Assembly (NCBI GenBank): GCA_030674185.1
Contig: JAPXFY010000015.1
Span: forward strand, 26,161,043 to 26,225,042
Origin: Monoplex corrugatus
Lineage: Eukaryota > Mollusca > Gastropoda > Littorinimorpha > Ranellidae
DNA: 64,000 bases
Direction of reading: 5' to 3'
Within the stretch, counting starts at the first letter, position 1. Each line of letters starts with the position of its first letter. This document shows, piece after piece, positions 20,352 through 31,437 of this stretch. The position numbers and the translations under genes are program-made. A model generated the notes under the pieces. The model made no database searches. It had not been told where the DNA came from and saw nothing but the letters and a program-made list of their open reading frames with translations.

Positions 20352-21720
20352 GACAAAACGGTGGGCACATACAGGGGAAAATCATTCCAGGACAAAAGGT
20401 AGTAGGAAGAAACAGTGGGCACATAGAGAAGTCACTGCCGGACAAAAGGGAGTAGGACAAAAGTGTGGGCACATAGAGAGAGAAATCACTGCTGGACAAA
20501 AGGGAGTAAGACAAAAGTGTGGGCACACACAGGGGAAATCACAGCTGGACAAAAGGGAGTAAGACAAAGGTGTGGGCACATAGAGAGAGAAATCACAGCT
20601 GGACAAAAGGGAGTAAGACAAAAGTGTGGGCACATAGAGAGAGAAATCACAGCTGGACAAAAGGGAGTAAGACAAAAGTGTGGGCACATAGAGAGAGAAA
20701 TCACAGCTGGACAAAAGGGAGTAAGACAAAAGTGTGGGCACATAGAGAGAGAAATCACAGCTGGACAAAAGGGAGTAAGACAAAAGTGTGGGCACACACA
20801 GGGGAAATCACAGCTGGACAAAAGGGAGTAGGACAAAAGTGTGGGCACATAGAGAGAGAAATCACAGCTGGACAAAAGGGTAGTAAGACAAAAGTGTGGG
20901 CACACACAGGGGAAATCACAGCTGGACAAAAGGGAGTAAGACAAAGGTGTGGGCACATAGAGAGAGAAATCACAGCTGGACAAAAGGGAGTAAGACAAAA
21001 GTGTGGGCACATAGAGAGAGAAATCACAGCTGGACAAAAGGGAGTAAGACAAAGGTGTGGGCACATAGAGAGAGAAATCACAGCTGGACAAAAGGGAGTA
21101 GGACAAAAGTGTGGGCACATAGAGAGAGAAATCACAGCTGGACAAAAGGGAGTAAGACAAAAGTGTGGGCACATAGAGAGAGAAATCACTGCTGGACAAA
21201 AGGGAGTAGGACAAAAGTGTGGGCACACACAGCAGAAATCACTGCTGGACAAAAGGGAGTAAGACAAAAGTGTGGGCACATAGAGAGGGAAATCACTGCT
21301 GGACAAAAGGGAGTAAGACAAAAGTGTGGGCACAAGAGAGGGAAATCACTGCGGACAAAAGGGAGTAGGACAAAAGTGTGGGCCATAGAGAGGAAATCAC
21401 AGCGGACAAAAGGGAGTAGGACAAAAGTGTAGCACATAGAGAGGGAAATCACTGCTGCAAAAAGGATAGAACAAAATTGTGGGCACCACAGGGGAAATCA
21501 CTGCTGGACAAAGGATAAGACAAGTGTGGGCACCACAGGGAGAAATCACTGCTGGACAAAAGGGAGATAGACAAAAGTGGGCACATAGAGACGAGTAATC
21601 ATGCTGGACAAAAGGGAGTTAAAACAAAAGTGTGAGCAGATAGAGAGGGAAATTCATGTGCATAAAAGAGAGTAAACAAACTTGTGGGCACATACAGAGG
21701 AAATCACTTGCTGGACAAAA
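20352..21720. repeat. 54-bp minisatellite, about 25 units
   Basis: The unit contains ACAAAAGTGTGGGCACATAG, AGAGAGAAATCACAGCTGGA and CAAAAGGGAGTAAG, with a measured period of 54 bp. A variant has ACACAGGGG in place of TAGAGAGAG. Units are near-identical to about 21330 and then accumulate indels to 21720. Because 54 is a multiple of three, stop-free frames of up to 247 codons exist on both strands and in several frames, which argues against coding. The array abuts a 27-bp minisatellite. Confidence 0.97.
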
Positions 21721-21721
21721 G

Positions 21722-22085
21722 ATATACGAGTTATACTTGAGGGAGAAAAGAGTCTAGTTACACTTGAGGGAAGAAAAGACGATTAGACTTAAAGGAAGAA
21801 AGAGACGAGTATACACTTATGGAGAAAAGAGACGAGTTACACTTGAGGGAGAAAAGAGACGAGTTAGACTTGAGCCAGGAAAAGACGAGTTACCTTGAGG
21901 GAAGAAAGAGACGAGTTACACTTGAGGGAAAGAAAAAAAGACGAGTTACACTTGAGGGAAGAAAAGAGACGAGTTACCTTGAGGGAAGAAAGACGAGTTA
22001 GACTTGAGGGAAGAAAGAGACGAGTTACACTTGAGGGAAGAAAGAGACGAGTTACGCTTGAGGGAAGAAAGAGTAAGGTAACTGT
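21722..22085. repeat. 27-bp minisatellite, about 13 units
   Basis: The unit is GACGAGTTACACTTGAGGGA plus AGAAAGA. Unit lengths vary from 25 to 30 bp. It starts where the 54-bp array ends and shares its purine-rich strand bias. Confidence 0.95.
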
Positions 22086-22334
22086 CGAATAGACAGGTGA
22101 AGCTCGTTCCAGTTGTATCAGTCAAACCAAAAGCAGCAGCAAATTAAAAAACAAAAACAAAAAAATCCCTGATAATTACAAATAAACAAACAAACAAATA
22201 AACAAATTAATAAAAAATGTATCAAATATCTCATAATACAGTTCATTTACATTACTTCAAATCTGTCAACTCAGTTTAAGCTGTAAGGGGAAAAAAGCAA
22301 ATGCAATATGTCGGGCCAGCTTAAATTAATCTTG

Positions 22335-22790
22335 TGTTTGCTAATCTAAATTAAAATGGCTGCCCGCGTTCAAGCAAAGTTGAACAAGAAATACACAAAA
22401 TAGAATCATAATGCGTATTTGATATCCAAAACAAGTGCGACTGCCCGCGTTTTTCTCCCACCGGACGAAGCAGCAGGGAAGTTTCTTTTTCTCCTAATTT
22501 TTGTATTTGATGTTTATTCGTTTGTAATCTCCCATTTATGCTCGACAAAGGCCAGCTGGCCGAAAATTCGCGCCTGTCTTGTTTGGTTGTATTGAATACG
22601 CGTTCTGATTCTTCTTTCGTGTTTTTTTCTGGTTTCTGTGTATTTGATATGACAAGACAAGACAAGATAGGCGCCTGCCTTGTCTTGTCTTATTTTTTAT
22701 ACCACTTGTCTTGTCTTTTTTTTTATATATCATTTGTCTTATTTTGTTTTGTTATACCAAATACTTGTTCTGATTCTATTTTGTGTATTT
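22335..22790 (+). repeat. R3 (CAAAGGCC) repeat copy with a GACAA/TTGTC-rich extension
   Basis: CTGCCCGCGTTCAAGCAAAG opens the left side, and GACAAAGGCCAGCTGGCCGA at 22543-22562 is followed by GCGCCTGTCTTGTTTGG and GAATACGCGTTCTGATTC. CTGCCCGCG occurs twice (22361 and 22441). The extension 22645-22760 repeats GACAAGACAAGA and its complement. Confidence 0.7.
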
Positions 22791-23004
22791 CTTGTTTTTA
22801 CTTTCATTAGGTCATTGTGCAAAGTCTGTCGCCGGATACATGGTCCCCTAACGGTCCTCAGTACTTACATAGTCTCACCTCCATACGCTATACGACAACA
22901 CTGGACTAGTGGCGAGGCAATATGTCCACAGAATGTTATCAGCTGCCCTCTGAGTCTTCCCAAATGTGACTCTCATTTGGCTGTAAGTTTTACTCAAATT
23001 TGAA

Positions 23005-23082
23005 TTAAATCCATCTAGGAATTTTAGAGAAACTCTTGCTAAGACATTTCTGTCCACACACACACGCACATGAGCGCGCGCG

Positions 23083-23128
<46 letters not shown>

Positions 23129-23245
23129 CATAGACACACGCTCACACAACACACACACAGAAGATAGACACACGCACACATAACACATACACACACACAC
23201 ACACACGTGACCCTGGTTGATGTGAAATAATTCCCCCTTTAGAAG
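23005..23245 (+). repeat. R1 repeat copy with expanded (CA)n core
   Basis: CTCTTGCTAAGACATTTCTG leads into CA/CG-rich repeats (23055-23205, including GCGCGCGCGC), then GTGACCCTGGTTGATGTGAA resumes the R1 right flank seen at 7125-7160. Both flanks are intact around the microsatellite. Confidence 0.75.
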
Positions 23246-23591
23246 AAACGAACAGATACTGATCTCTGGCGAGTTTTAAGGAAACAGTAGATATAGGTTG
23301 GGCACAAAGTATAGTTATGGTACAGCAAGCTCTACCTGGAACAGAACTGAAAGCAATTAACATGAATTTAAAGCATGTTGGCAAATTTCTTTAAAGAAAA
23401 TTCCTACCAGTAGAGAATCTTTCACTGTTAATATGGCGTGCTATTGGGAGTCGATGCAAATGATACCTATGAACGCCTCATTTTGATTGAAAAACAGATA
23501 TTTTTTGTTGTAGCATTGAAAAATGCAAACTAACAATATCTACCTTTAAAATTGAATGTACAAAACAAAGGAAAACTAATCTTCTCTCGCA

Positions 23592-23680
<89 letters not shown>
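23592..23680. repeat. (CA)n microsatellite
   Basis: About 43 uninterrupted CA units; a further CA/ACC-rich stretch continues to 23750. Confidence 0.98.
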
Positions 23681-23681
<1 letters not shown>

Positions 23682-23875
23682 TACCAACACACACGGACAA
23701 TCAGACAGAAAGACACACACATCACCACCACCAACCACCACCAAACCACTCCATCTCCAGCTCTCCATATTCCAACAGAAAAGTGATTAACACGCCACAG
23801 AGTGCATATATATTACTTCACACAAGCCCACCAATGCCATTTTCAATGAAAAAAAAATGAAGTCATTCAATATGC

Positions 23876-23925
23876 CCCCCCTCCCCCCTCCCCACCCCCC
23901 CCCCCCCAAAAAAAAAAAAAACAAC
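23876..23925. repeat. Poly-C followed by poly-A
   Basis: C-rich run with 16 consecutive C, immediately followed by 13 A. Confidence 0.95.
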
Positions 23926-24029
23926 AACCCCAAAACCTCGCGGTGTGAACCTTTATGGTTCCTTCTTTTCAAATGAAACAACAACAACAAACAACGACAA
24001 CAAAAACAATTACAGCCCTTATTTTTAGC

Positions 24030-24225
24030 ATGCGCCTGGAGTACACATCAAATACTGAGAGCATTCTTTGAAATGGAACGAACCATGAATGCATTTCAGC
24101 GCGTGTGAAAAGGCACTGCGCGCTATTAAGATTGCCTTTATCAAAAATTTGCATAACTCAGCATATTCTATAACATGCTACTGATTCACGTTTTAATTGA
24201 CTTTAATGATGCAGAAAAACTGACG
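24030..24225 (+). repeat. Dispersed repeat R6, copy 1
   Basis: ACCATGAATGCATTTCAGCG, GCGTGTGAAAA, TTGCCTTTATCAAAA, CAGCATATTCTA and GTTTTAATTGAC match 42765-42900 in order and orientation with moderate divergence. Class unknown. Confidence 0.65.
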
Positions 24226-24452
24226 TTTCATTCTCCTTTTCAAGGTGCGTCCATTCATAAAGTAATCCAGGAGTTTCTTCTTTTGGAACAATGAACAAAA
24301 TCAAACAGATGAAAAGTGATATTCCCTATTACAAAACAACAGTAAAAAACCAATAAACAAACAAACAAAAACAATGATGATTGCTGCGAGACTGTGCGGA
24401 CATATTCACCAGTAGACAGAAGTGAAACGTGAATCACTAAATACTTCCACCT

Positions 24453-24600
<148 letters not shown>

Positions 24601-24774
24601 ACAAACAACAACAACAAAACTGGCTTTTGTGTCCCTGTTTCCAACAGACACAGAATTGCTCATCTGAAGCCCGTAGTTCACCACACTACTGGTTTCTGAC
24701 TATTCACTTCTCGATTAAGTCTGTATTGGGTGGAAAGATTGCATCTTTCATGGATACGAGACGACCATGTTTCT

Positions 24775-24905
24775 TCTCTCCCCCCCCCCCTCTCTCTCTC
24801 TCTCCTCTCTCTGTCCCCCATCTCTCTCTGGCCCTCTCATTCTCTCTCTGGCCCTCTCTCTCTCTCTCTCTCTCTCTGCTTCTCTCTGTGTGTCTGTATA
24901 TCTCT
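24775..24905. repeat. CT-rich/(TC)n tract
   Basis: Poly-C then TC with GGCC interruptions. Confidence 0.93.
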
Positions 24906-24929
24906 GTTAGGCTCGCTAAATTTTGCCAA

Positions 24930-25020
24930 GATGCCTGAATCAAATCAAATCAAATCACATCATGTTTATAGCCCAGCCGACCTATGCCATAGCCGAAATC
25001 CTAACACGTTTTAATATTGT
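24930..25020 (-). mobile_element. Element X-like 3' end with (ATTTG)n-type tail
   Basis: On the minus strand, GCTATGGCATAGGTCGGCTG then GGCTATAAACATG, then repeated TTTGA units. It parallels the 3' end of element X at 28013-28070 (GATATGGCTCTACGCAGTCG, GATGGGCTTTAAACA), which has its own simple tail. Confidence 0.55.
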
Positions 25021-26045
25021 TTAATTATATTGTCAACCTCAAACTGATTCTTCATTGAACAACACATGCGAAAACTAAAGTCATGACAACAAAATCGAGT
25101 GCTCACTTTTTGCACAACGATACATGCACATGAATATGAAATACCAGTTTAATTCATATCAACTGATTAACTAGCTGTATCCTAATATTTCTTCCCCATT
25201 ATTTCATAGGTAATATTGCTCAATCAATCACCCAAGTCTTGTATCCAAGACTGTAACAAATATCTATTGACATCAAAACAGACAACGAACACAAACAGTA
25301 CCACAACTTGGCCTATAAGTTTACGGTTTCCTACCAGTAAACGTTCCGGCCGCAGCATTCAACATCACCCTGACACGAATTAGGTTCAACAATAATGTTC
25401 CTCACATGTTCCTCGTAGAAATTACTCGAAATTACCGATGTTGCCATTCTTACACATATTTTGTTAAATTACAATTCATACATGTAAATTTCCGGAGTTT
25501 AACAAACTACTTTTTTACAATTCCGGCCTTCAAAGTATCAACTATTCTATTTGTCAACACACACAATTTCAAATTGAAATGAGATTTTTAAAATCATCAT
25601 TTATTCCAACCATATGGTTTGCTATGCAGCGTCAATGCCACAATAACCTCCTCTATTTAAATTCCTACCATACCTACCATAGCAAGCAATGCCTAGCATC
25701 CCATTTGCTGGCCACGCTATTTCGACTGGCCAATGACTACACTATACTTGACTATTAAAGGCTCTGATAGGTCTTCCGCCATGGACTCACGATTTACCAC
25801 GCTCTCGTTCTAAAGTCTACAATCCATGTTGCCAGCTACCTGCACGGCGCACAATTCCTGTATCATTTGCTTGCCTAACACGCAGCGTAACATACACTTC
25901 AAAGTATTACATAGGTTTTAAAGCATTCAGTACTAACTCTAATTTCTGACTAAACACACCACTATTTATATATCACCGGTGCATTTAACGTTAATTCCGT
26001 TACCCTATTTTATCTTCTTTCAATTTATAGCTACTCGCGTTTGAA
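25021..26045. other. About 1 kb of non-repetitive, G-poor sequence; no gene recognised
   Basis: This is one of the longest stretches here without simple repeats. The plus strand has visibly few G compared with C. Short frames only; I see no convincing splice structure or domain. Confidence 0.45.
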
Positions 26046-26047
<2 letters not shown>

Positions 26048-26111
<64 letters not shown>

Positions 26112-26310
26112 CATTATCTTATTACACCAGTTGATCCGGTCGTGATAATCTCTCTCTCTTTATTATTCACACACATGAAGTTCGCACGTGCACACACCAC
26201 ACACACACACAACACACACACACACACATACACACACACAACACACACACACACGCGCACGCGCCGCGCGCGCGCGCGCGCCACACACATACATACACAC
26301 ACACATATCC
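26048..26310. repeat. (TC)n, (CA)n and (CG)n microsatellites
   Basis: TC at 26048-26105; CA with CACACAA breaks at 26188-26250; an alternating GCGCGC run near 26258-26282 with Z-DNA potential. Confidence 0.95.
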
Positions 26311-26329
26311 CCACGACTTTCAAACACTA

Positions 26330-26695
26330 TTGTTCCAAACACGGGAGCACGGAAGAAGTCACAGAGTTCAACAAACACATGACATCAATCCTGTTTGCTC
26401 AATTCCATGTTTATTGAAAACCAGGTTGAATCAGCTGAGTTGCATCAAAGAGTAAGCTTCTAGTTTAGTTACTGATGATTCATTCGCACCAGATGGTACA
26501 ACTATGATTTTCTTGTAAGGACCAGCAAAAGAACATTCTCTACAACAACCCTTTATACAATCTCGGAGCGCCTCTTCAGTAATAGTTCCACGATATTTCG
26601 TCTGAAGAAAGTGAAGAAAAGAGCATGTTGTAAAATACTGAAAGTCCCTTTTATAAAGGAGTTAGAACGTAAATGCATTCTGAATCGTGGGAAAA
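26330..26695. other. No recognisable feature
   Basis: Mixed sequence without strong coding or repeat signal. Confidence 0.5.
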
Positions 26696-26699
26696 CTGA

Positions 26700-26700
26700 T

Positions 26701-26796
<96 letters not shown>

Positions 26797-26938
26797 GAGA
26801 AAGAGAGTGTGTGTGCGTGAGTGTGAGTATGTGTGTGTGTGTGGTGTGTGTGTTGTGTGAATGTGTGTGTGTGTCTGTGTCTGTGTGTGTGTGTGTCTGT
26901 GAGTGTATCTGTGTGTGTGTGTGCGTGTCAGTGAGTGA

Positions 26939-26998
<60 letters not shown>

Positions 26999-27026
26999 CA
27001 GTGAGTGAGTGAGTGTGTGTGCGTGT

Positions 27027-27094
<68 letters not shown>

Positions 27095-27367
27095 TGTGTG
27101 TGTGTGTGTGTGTGTTGTTCGTTCGTTATTTCTTTTAACGTTTATTCACATGTGTGCTTTCAGACGAAAAATAGTATTTAAAGATAATAAATAAATAAAT
27201 GAATAAAGAAATAAATCAGTAAATACATAAATAGATAATAGATAGATAGATAGATAAATAAATAAATAAAAATGAATAGATAAATAAATAAGACCAAGAA
27301 GTGGTGTGTGTCTCTTTGTGTGTGAGTTAGAGAGAGAGCGAGAGAGTGTGTGTGTATGTGTGTGTGT

Positions 27368-27435
<68 letters not shown>

Positions 27436-27470
27436 ATGTGTGTGTGTGTTAGTTGTGTCTGCGTGTGTGC
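26700..27470. repeat. Compound microsatellite cluster: (CA)n, (GA)n, (CAGA)n, (TG)n, (AAAT)n, (GATA)n, (TG)n
   Basis: CA at 26703-26738, GA and CAGA to 26800, TG variants to 27115 including a direct repeat of GCGTGTCAGTGAGTGAGTGA at 26982 and near 26922, AAAT/GATA at 27185-27290, TG again at 27300-27450. Confidence 0.96.
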
Positions 27471-27635
27471 TAACAGCTTATTAATATAGCAATGACCAGG
27501 GAATGTTCGATAGTCGTCTTTTGGTTACTATTTTGAAAATGTTGACCTCCATGGAGGGGAGGGAGAATAGGCTGGTAGTATTTCAACACACACCGATGAT
27601 AGACAAATCTGTTTCTTAGCATAATAATTTGTCTG

Positions 27636-28012
27636 CCGGGCTCGTCAAGCGGGTAAACATTGGACTTCTGATCGGAAGGTCCTGGGTTCGATCCGCCAAG
27701 ACGCCTCCACCTGGTGGATAACGGGTGAAGAACTGTCCAGTTTCCAACATCAACAGATGTGCAGGCTTGTCAGTGTCCAAACTCCTTTCCTATGTATACG
27801 CATGGAGAACATCAACTATGCATGTTAAAGATCTTGAAAATCATGTCAGTGGCGGGCATATGGAAAAATGAAAACAACCAACACTGCACGCCCACTAAAG
27901 AAGCTGACTGTGCGAGTTATAGTGGAATGTCGTCAGCTAGCCCAATAGCTCGAGTTCTCGGCATTGCACAAAATTTGTCTGAGTATGTGTTATGAGCACT
28001 GAGTCTAAGTGA
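27636..28012 (+). mobile_element. SINE-A: tRNA-derived SINE, apparently full length
   Basis: The tRNA-like head reads GCCGGGCTCGTCAAGCGGGT (A-box region) and GGTCCTGGGTTCGATCCGCC (B box, GGTTCGATCC). A body of about 300 bp contains GCATGTTAAAGATCTTG, GTCAGTGGCGGGCATATGG and CTGCACGCCCACTAAAG. The body resembles a SINE type I associate with gastropod genomes, but the family name cannot be confirmed here. The 3' end abuts the simple tail of element X in opposite orientation. Confidence 0.75.
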
Positions 28013-28395
28013 GTTTTTTGTTATTGTTATTGTTGTTTAAAGCCCATCCGACTGCGTAGAGCCATATCAGGGCTAAAACCGCTTTAAAACATTATAAAAC
28101 AACAGGAAAAAAAAAAGAAAGAAAATTAAGTTCACATATCAATGCATTCGCGCACATAATCTAAGGACATGCCAATGGCATTGACCACTCCCTCCAATTC
28201 ATCGCACAGGGGATTTAAACAACACACCTGAATACAAATTTAAGCCTACCTAAGGGTATCAAAACATACATAAATACAGGCATAAATCACCTCAAATTGC
28301 TTCCACATAAAGAGGAAATTTCTAGCACAGAATTTCCAGAAGGTGGGAATACTATTCATACTAAAAGAGCCCCCGACATCCCCATGGGGGGTAAG
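28013..28395 (-). mobile_element. Element X, copy 1, with (AACAAT)n tail
   Basis: On the minus strand the copy begins near 28395 with CCCCCATGGGGATGTCGGGG, continues CCACCTTCTGGAAATTCTG and GGACGGA/GGAGGGAGTGGTCAATGCC-type sequence, and ends GCAGTCGGATGGGCTTTAAA plus AACAAT repeats at 28013-28040. Most of it aligns in order with 43066-43510. A simple-repeat tail with one fixed end suggests a LINE 3' UTR or a LINE-dependent element. No ORF. Confidence 0.65.
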
Positions 28396-28396
28396 T

Positions 28397-28744
28397 AAGT
28401 TTTAGAACAGCGCTATATAACAATGATTTATAAGTTTTAGAACAGTGCTATATAACAATAATTTATAAGTTTTAGAACAGCGCTATATAACAATGATTTA
28501 TAAGTTTTAGAACAGCGCTATATAACAATGATTTATAAGTTTTAGAACAGCGCAATATAACAATGATTTATAAGTTTAGAACAGCGCTATATAACAATGA
28601 TTTATAAGTTTTAGAACAGCGCAATATAACAATGATTTATAAGTTTAGAACAGCGCTATATAACAATGATTTATAAGTTTTAGAACAGCGCTATATAACA
28701 ATGATTTATAAATTTTAGAACAGCGATATATAACAATGATTTAT
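28397..28744. repeat. 35-bp minisatellite, 10 units
   Basis: The unit is AAGTTTTAGAACAGCGCTAT plus ATAACAATGATTTAT (34-35 bp). Ten units, near-identical. It includes GCGCTATATAA, similar to the L2 LINE terminus GCGCTATATAAAT at 35345-35360 (minus strand). The array abuts the outer end of element X. Confidence 0.96.
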
Positions 28745-28859
28745 AGTAACACATAATACTAATACCCATCTACCAGAGCGCTGCAGCTAAGAAATCCACG
28801 GCATTTTACAGACAAAATTACAACCATTTTTCATTGGCTTAGTTAAGTTGTATCCATCA

Positions 28860-29560
28860 ACATCATGCTGTCAGATAAGGCCACGAGATGGATTAGTCAT
28901 GCATTTGAAAGGGAAGACTGATGGATCAAAATGACATGACCGGAGCACTATAGACTGAGTGTTATCAAAATGACATGACCGGAGCACTATAGACTGACTG
29001 TTATCAAAATGACATAACCGGAGCACTATAGACTGACTGTATCAAAATGACATGACCGGAGCACTATAGACTGTTATCAAAATGACATGACCGGAGCACT
29101 ATAGACTGACTGTTATCAAAATGACATGACCGGAGCACTATAGACTGACTGTTATCAAAATGACATGACCGGAGCACTATAGACTGACTGTTATCAAAAT
29201 GACATAACCGGAGCACTACAGACTGACTGTATCAAATGACATGACCGGAGCACTATAGACTGACTGTTATCAAAATGACATAACCGGAGCACTATAGACT
29301 GACTGTATCAAAATGACATGACCAGAGCACTATAGACTGACTGTTATCAAAATGACATGACCGGAGCACTATAGACTGACTGTATCAAAATGACATAACC
29401 GGAGCACTATAGACTGACTATCAAAATGACATGACCGGAGCACTAAGTCCACCTCTTCAACAATTCACATGTCCCATCCTTCAGTACACGCAAGGTTGCA
29501 TTTCATTACTTTGCACCGACTAACATTTGGTAAAACAGACCAGTAAAAGGTTGGTCCTTA
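28860..29560 (+). repeat. Dispersed element Y, copy 2, expanded by an internal array
   Basis: The left part (GTCAGATAAGGCCACGAGAT) and right part (CCCATCCTTCAGTACACGCA, TTCATTACTTTGCACCGAC, CCAGTAAAAGGTTGG) match copy 1 at 11945-12120. The interior is the 39-bp array at 28924-29447. The last array unit runs directly into the right part without a break. Confidence 0.75.
28924..29447. repeat. 39-bp minisatellite, 14 units, derived from element Y
   Basis: The unit is ATCAAAATGACATGACCGGA plus GCACTATAGACTGACTGTT. Variants are ATAACC/ATGACC and loss of one or two bases in TGTT. The single corresponding segment in element Y copy 1 is GGATCAACATGTCGCGAGCA (about 11993-12012). Confidence 0.95.
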
Positions 29561-29758
29561 ATCATCTTTATAGATTACATTATTGAGAACGGGTGAACGT
29601 ACTTCGGTACACTGGCGGTAACGCTGACCCCGGAAGCGACATGTATTATTTATCATTGCACAATATTTATTGCATGTTGTTTCATAGCAGTTGTGATTTG
29701 TAGCCTGGCTGGTGCGACGTAACCTGAACAACGGCCATGACCCTCGAAATAAATGGCT
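29561..29758. other. No recognisable feature
   Basis: Short mixed-composition block between element Y and a pyrimidine-rich tract. Confidence 0.4.
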
Positions 29759-29759
29759 T

Positions 29760-29904
29760 GCCATCTTTATTTTCTTTCTTTTTTTCTTCTCCTCCTTTCT
29801 TCTTCTCCTTCTTTTTCTTCTCATCGTCATCGTCATCATCATCATCATCTTCTTCTTCTTCTTCTCTTTTTTCTTCTCATCATCATCATCATCTTCTTCT
29901 TCTT

Positions 29905-29942
<38 letters not shown>

Positions 29943-29945
29943 TGT
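29760..29945. repeat. (TTC)n and (ATC)n trinucleotide tracts
   Basis: TTC and ATC/CAT units on the plus strand. Phe/Ser or His-rich frames are artefacts. Confidence 0.95.
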
Positions 29946-30229
29946 TCTTTTACTTTTTCTTTTCGTTTTTGTTTTGTTTCGATAAAACAAAAAAGACGAG
30001 GACGATGAGGTGACGACGACAATAATGATGACTATGTACAAATATCTTGTTAATGTTATCTGCAAAACTGAAATGGAATTTTCTCTATATATAACTGGAT
30101 CCTCAGCCCATTCTTCTGTTTGTGATGACAATGTGTGGGAACTAACTACTACATGATAGTATGCTCTCAATCTGAACTGAAACGTCATTCATTTTCCTGA
30201 CAGATCCCGAGCCATTTAAAATATATTAA

Positions 30230-30402
30230 CCCTCTCACTCCCGCACCCTGTCCACCGACTGCAAAAACTTAACTCTTTGACTCCCTCGCCTTGTCCACTA
30301 GCTTCCAGCGGGATAGGGTTAGGGAGTCAAAGGGTTGTTTTTGCTTTACTAGCATGGTTGACAATGCAGGATATTGATGGAGAGGGTGAGGGAGTCAAAA
30401 GG
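30230..30402. mobile_element. TTAA-flanked nested palindromic MITE, copy 2 (inverted relative to others)
   Basis: TTAA at 30226-30229 and 30403-30406. Ends CCCTCTCACTCCCGCACC and GGTGAGGGAGTCAAAAGG. The CTAGCATGGTTGACAATGCA block lies near the right end here, but near the left end (as its complement) in copies at 2729, 46550, 59132 and 62305, so this copy is inverted. The inner palindrome's left border is TTAA and its right border is mutated to TTGT. Confidence 0.82.
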
Positions 30403-30439
30403 TTAATTATCTGACACGTGACATCCTCAAAACCCTTAT

Positions 30440-30625
30440 TATTTTAGACGTGCATTTATCATGCATTGAATCCTTCTCAAAACACATTCCGAATTCCAGA
30501 TTCAAAATTCCTGTATCGCCCCGAGTCGGTGTCAAAATCTCTCCTGTTTCTCTTAGAGTTACGTTACGTATATTCAATGACACTCGAAAACTCCGCGTTT
30601 TAAAGGTCTGTCAAACGCTTTTAGC
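30440..30625 (+). repeat. Dispersed repeat R5, copy 2
   Basis: ACATTCCGAATTCCAGATTC, CTCCTGTTTCTCTTAGAG, TTACGTTACGTATATTCAA and GGTCTGTCAAACGCTTTTAG match 16525-16670, and it again leads into (TC)n. Confidence 0.7.
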
Positions 30626-30637
30626 TTAATGGCTTCA

Positions 30638-30638
30638 T

Positions 30639-30722
<84 letters not shown>

Positions 30723-30727
30723 CTCCT

Positions 30728-30759
<32 letters not shown>

Positions 30760-30924
30760 TCTCTCTCTCTCTCATCTCTCTCTCTCTCTCACACACACAA
30801 TCTCTCTCATTCTCTCTCTCACACACACACTCTCTCTCTCTCTTTCTCTCTGTGTGTCTGTCTGTCTCTCTCTCTATCTTTCGGTCTGTCTCTTTCTCAC
30901 CTCTCTCTCTCTCTCTCACACACA

Positions 30925-30974
<50 letters not shown>

Positions 30975-30980
30975 ACTCTT
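30638..30980. repeat. (TC)n/(CA)n compound microsatellite
   Basis: More than 300 bp of TC runs with CA and TGTC interruptions; several overlapping low-complexity frames. Confidence 0.97.
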
Positions 30981-31028
30981 TCTCTGCTCTTTCTATCTGA
31001 GAAGGAGGGAAAACGGCAACGGAAGAAT

Positions 31029-31048
31029 GGGGGGGGGGGGGGGGGGGG
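31029..31048. repeat. Poly-G run of 20
   Basis: Uninterrupted G20, G-quadruplex prone; its length may be unreliable in an assembly. Confidence 0.95.
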
Positions 31049-31159
31049 TATTATATGTCTGTGTCATAAATCGTTTCCCTTTGTGCATAATCTAACACAT
31101 TGTCATGGACCAACAGTCATACAAACAAACAAAAAAGAAAACTGTAGAAAGGAAAAGAA

Positions 31160-31435
31160 GGTGGTCAAGCCATTCAAACTATCTCCCTTTTCATACAAAA
31201 ATTATTACCCAAAAAATCCCGATTTTGTTCTTTTGAAGGTGACTGTGACCATAAAGAAGCAAAGGTTAATAAAACTTGAACGAAGCGAGAACAATGGAGG
31301 ACTGTTACACCAGTGGAAACTATGTAAATATAATCAGAAGTTCATGAGAAAGTGATGTCTACACACCTTGCTGAAAAAGTACTGGTTTTAGGTACGTTTC
31401 TGGGGGAGGAGAGGGGAGGTGTATGTGTGACCTCG
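31160..31435 (+). repeat. R1 repeat copy
   Basis: GTCAAGCCATTCAAACTATC, CCCTTTTCATACAAAAATTA, GAAGGTGACTGTGACCATAA, GATGTCTACACACCTTGC and CTGGTTTTAGGTACGTTTCT appear in R1 order. The next block is a GA array instead of the usual GCTAACACATTT core. Confidence 0.7.
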
Positions 31436-31437
31436 AC

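Noticed and set aside
20486..21262. Open frames of 246-247 codons on both strands resembling an 18-residue repeat protein
   Set aside because: The 54-bp unit is divisible by three and lacks stops in several frames on both strands. Indels in the array switch the open frame. No start, splice or promoter context.
27636..27705. Functional tRNA gene at the head of SINE-A
   Set aside because: A- and B-box-like motifs are good, but there is no acceptor-stem pairing and the sequence continues into a SINE body.
29712..30008. Ser/Phe/His-rich frames and a Lys/Arg-rich minus frame
   Set aside because: They translate TTC, ATC and CAT trinucleotide tracts.
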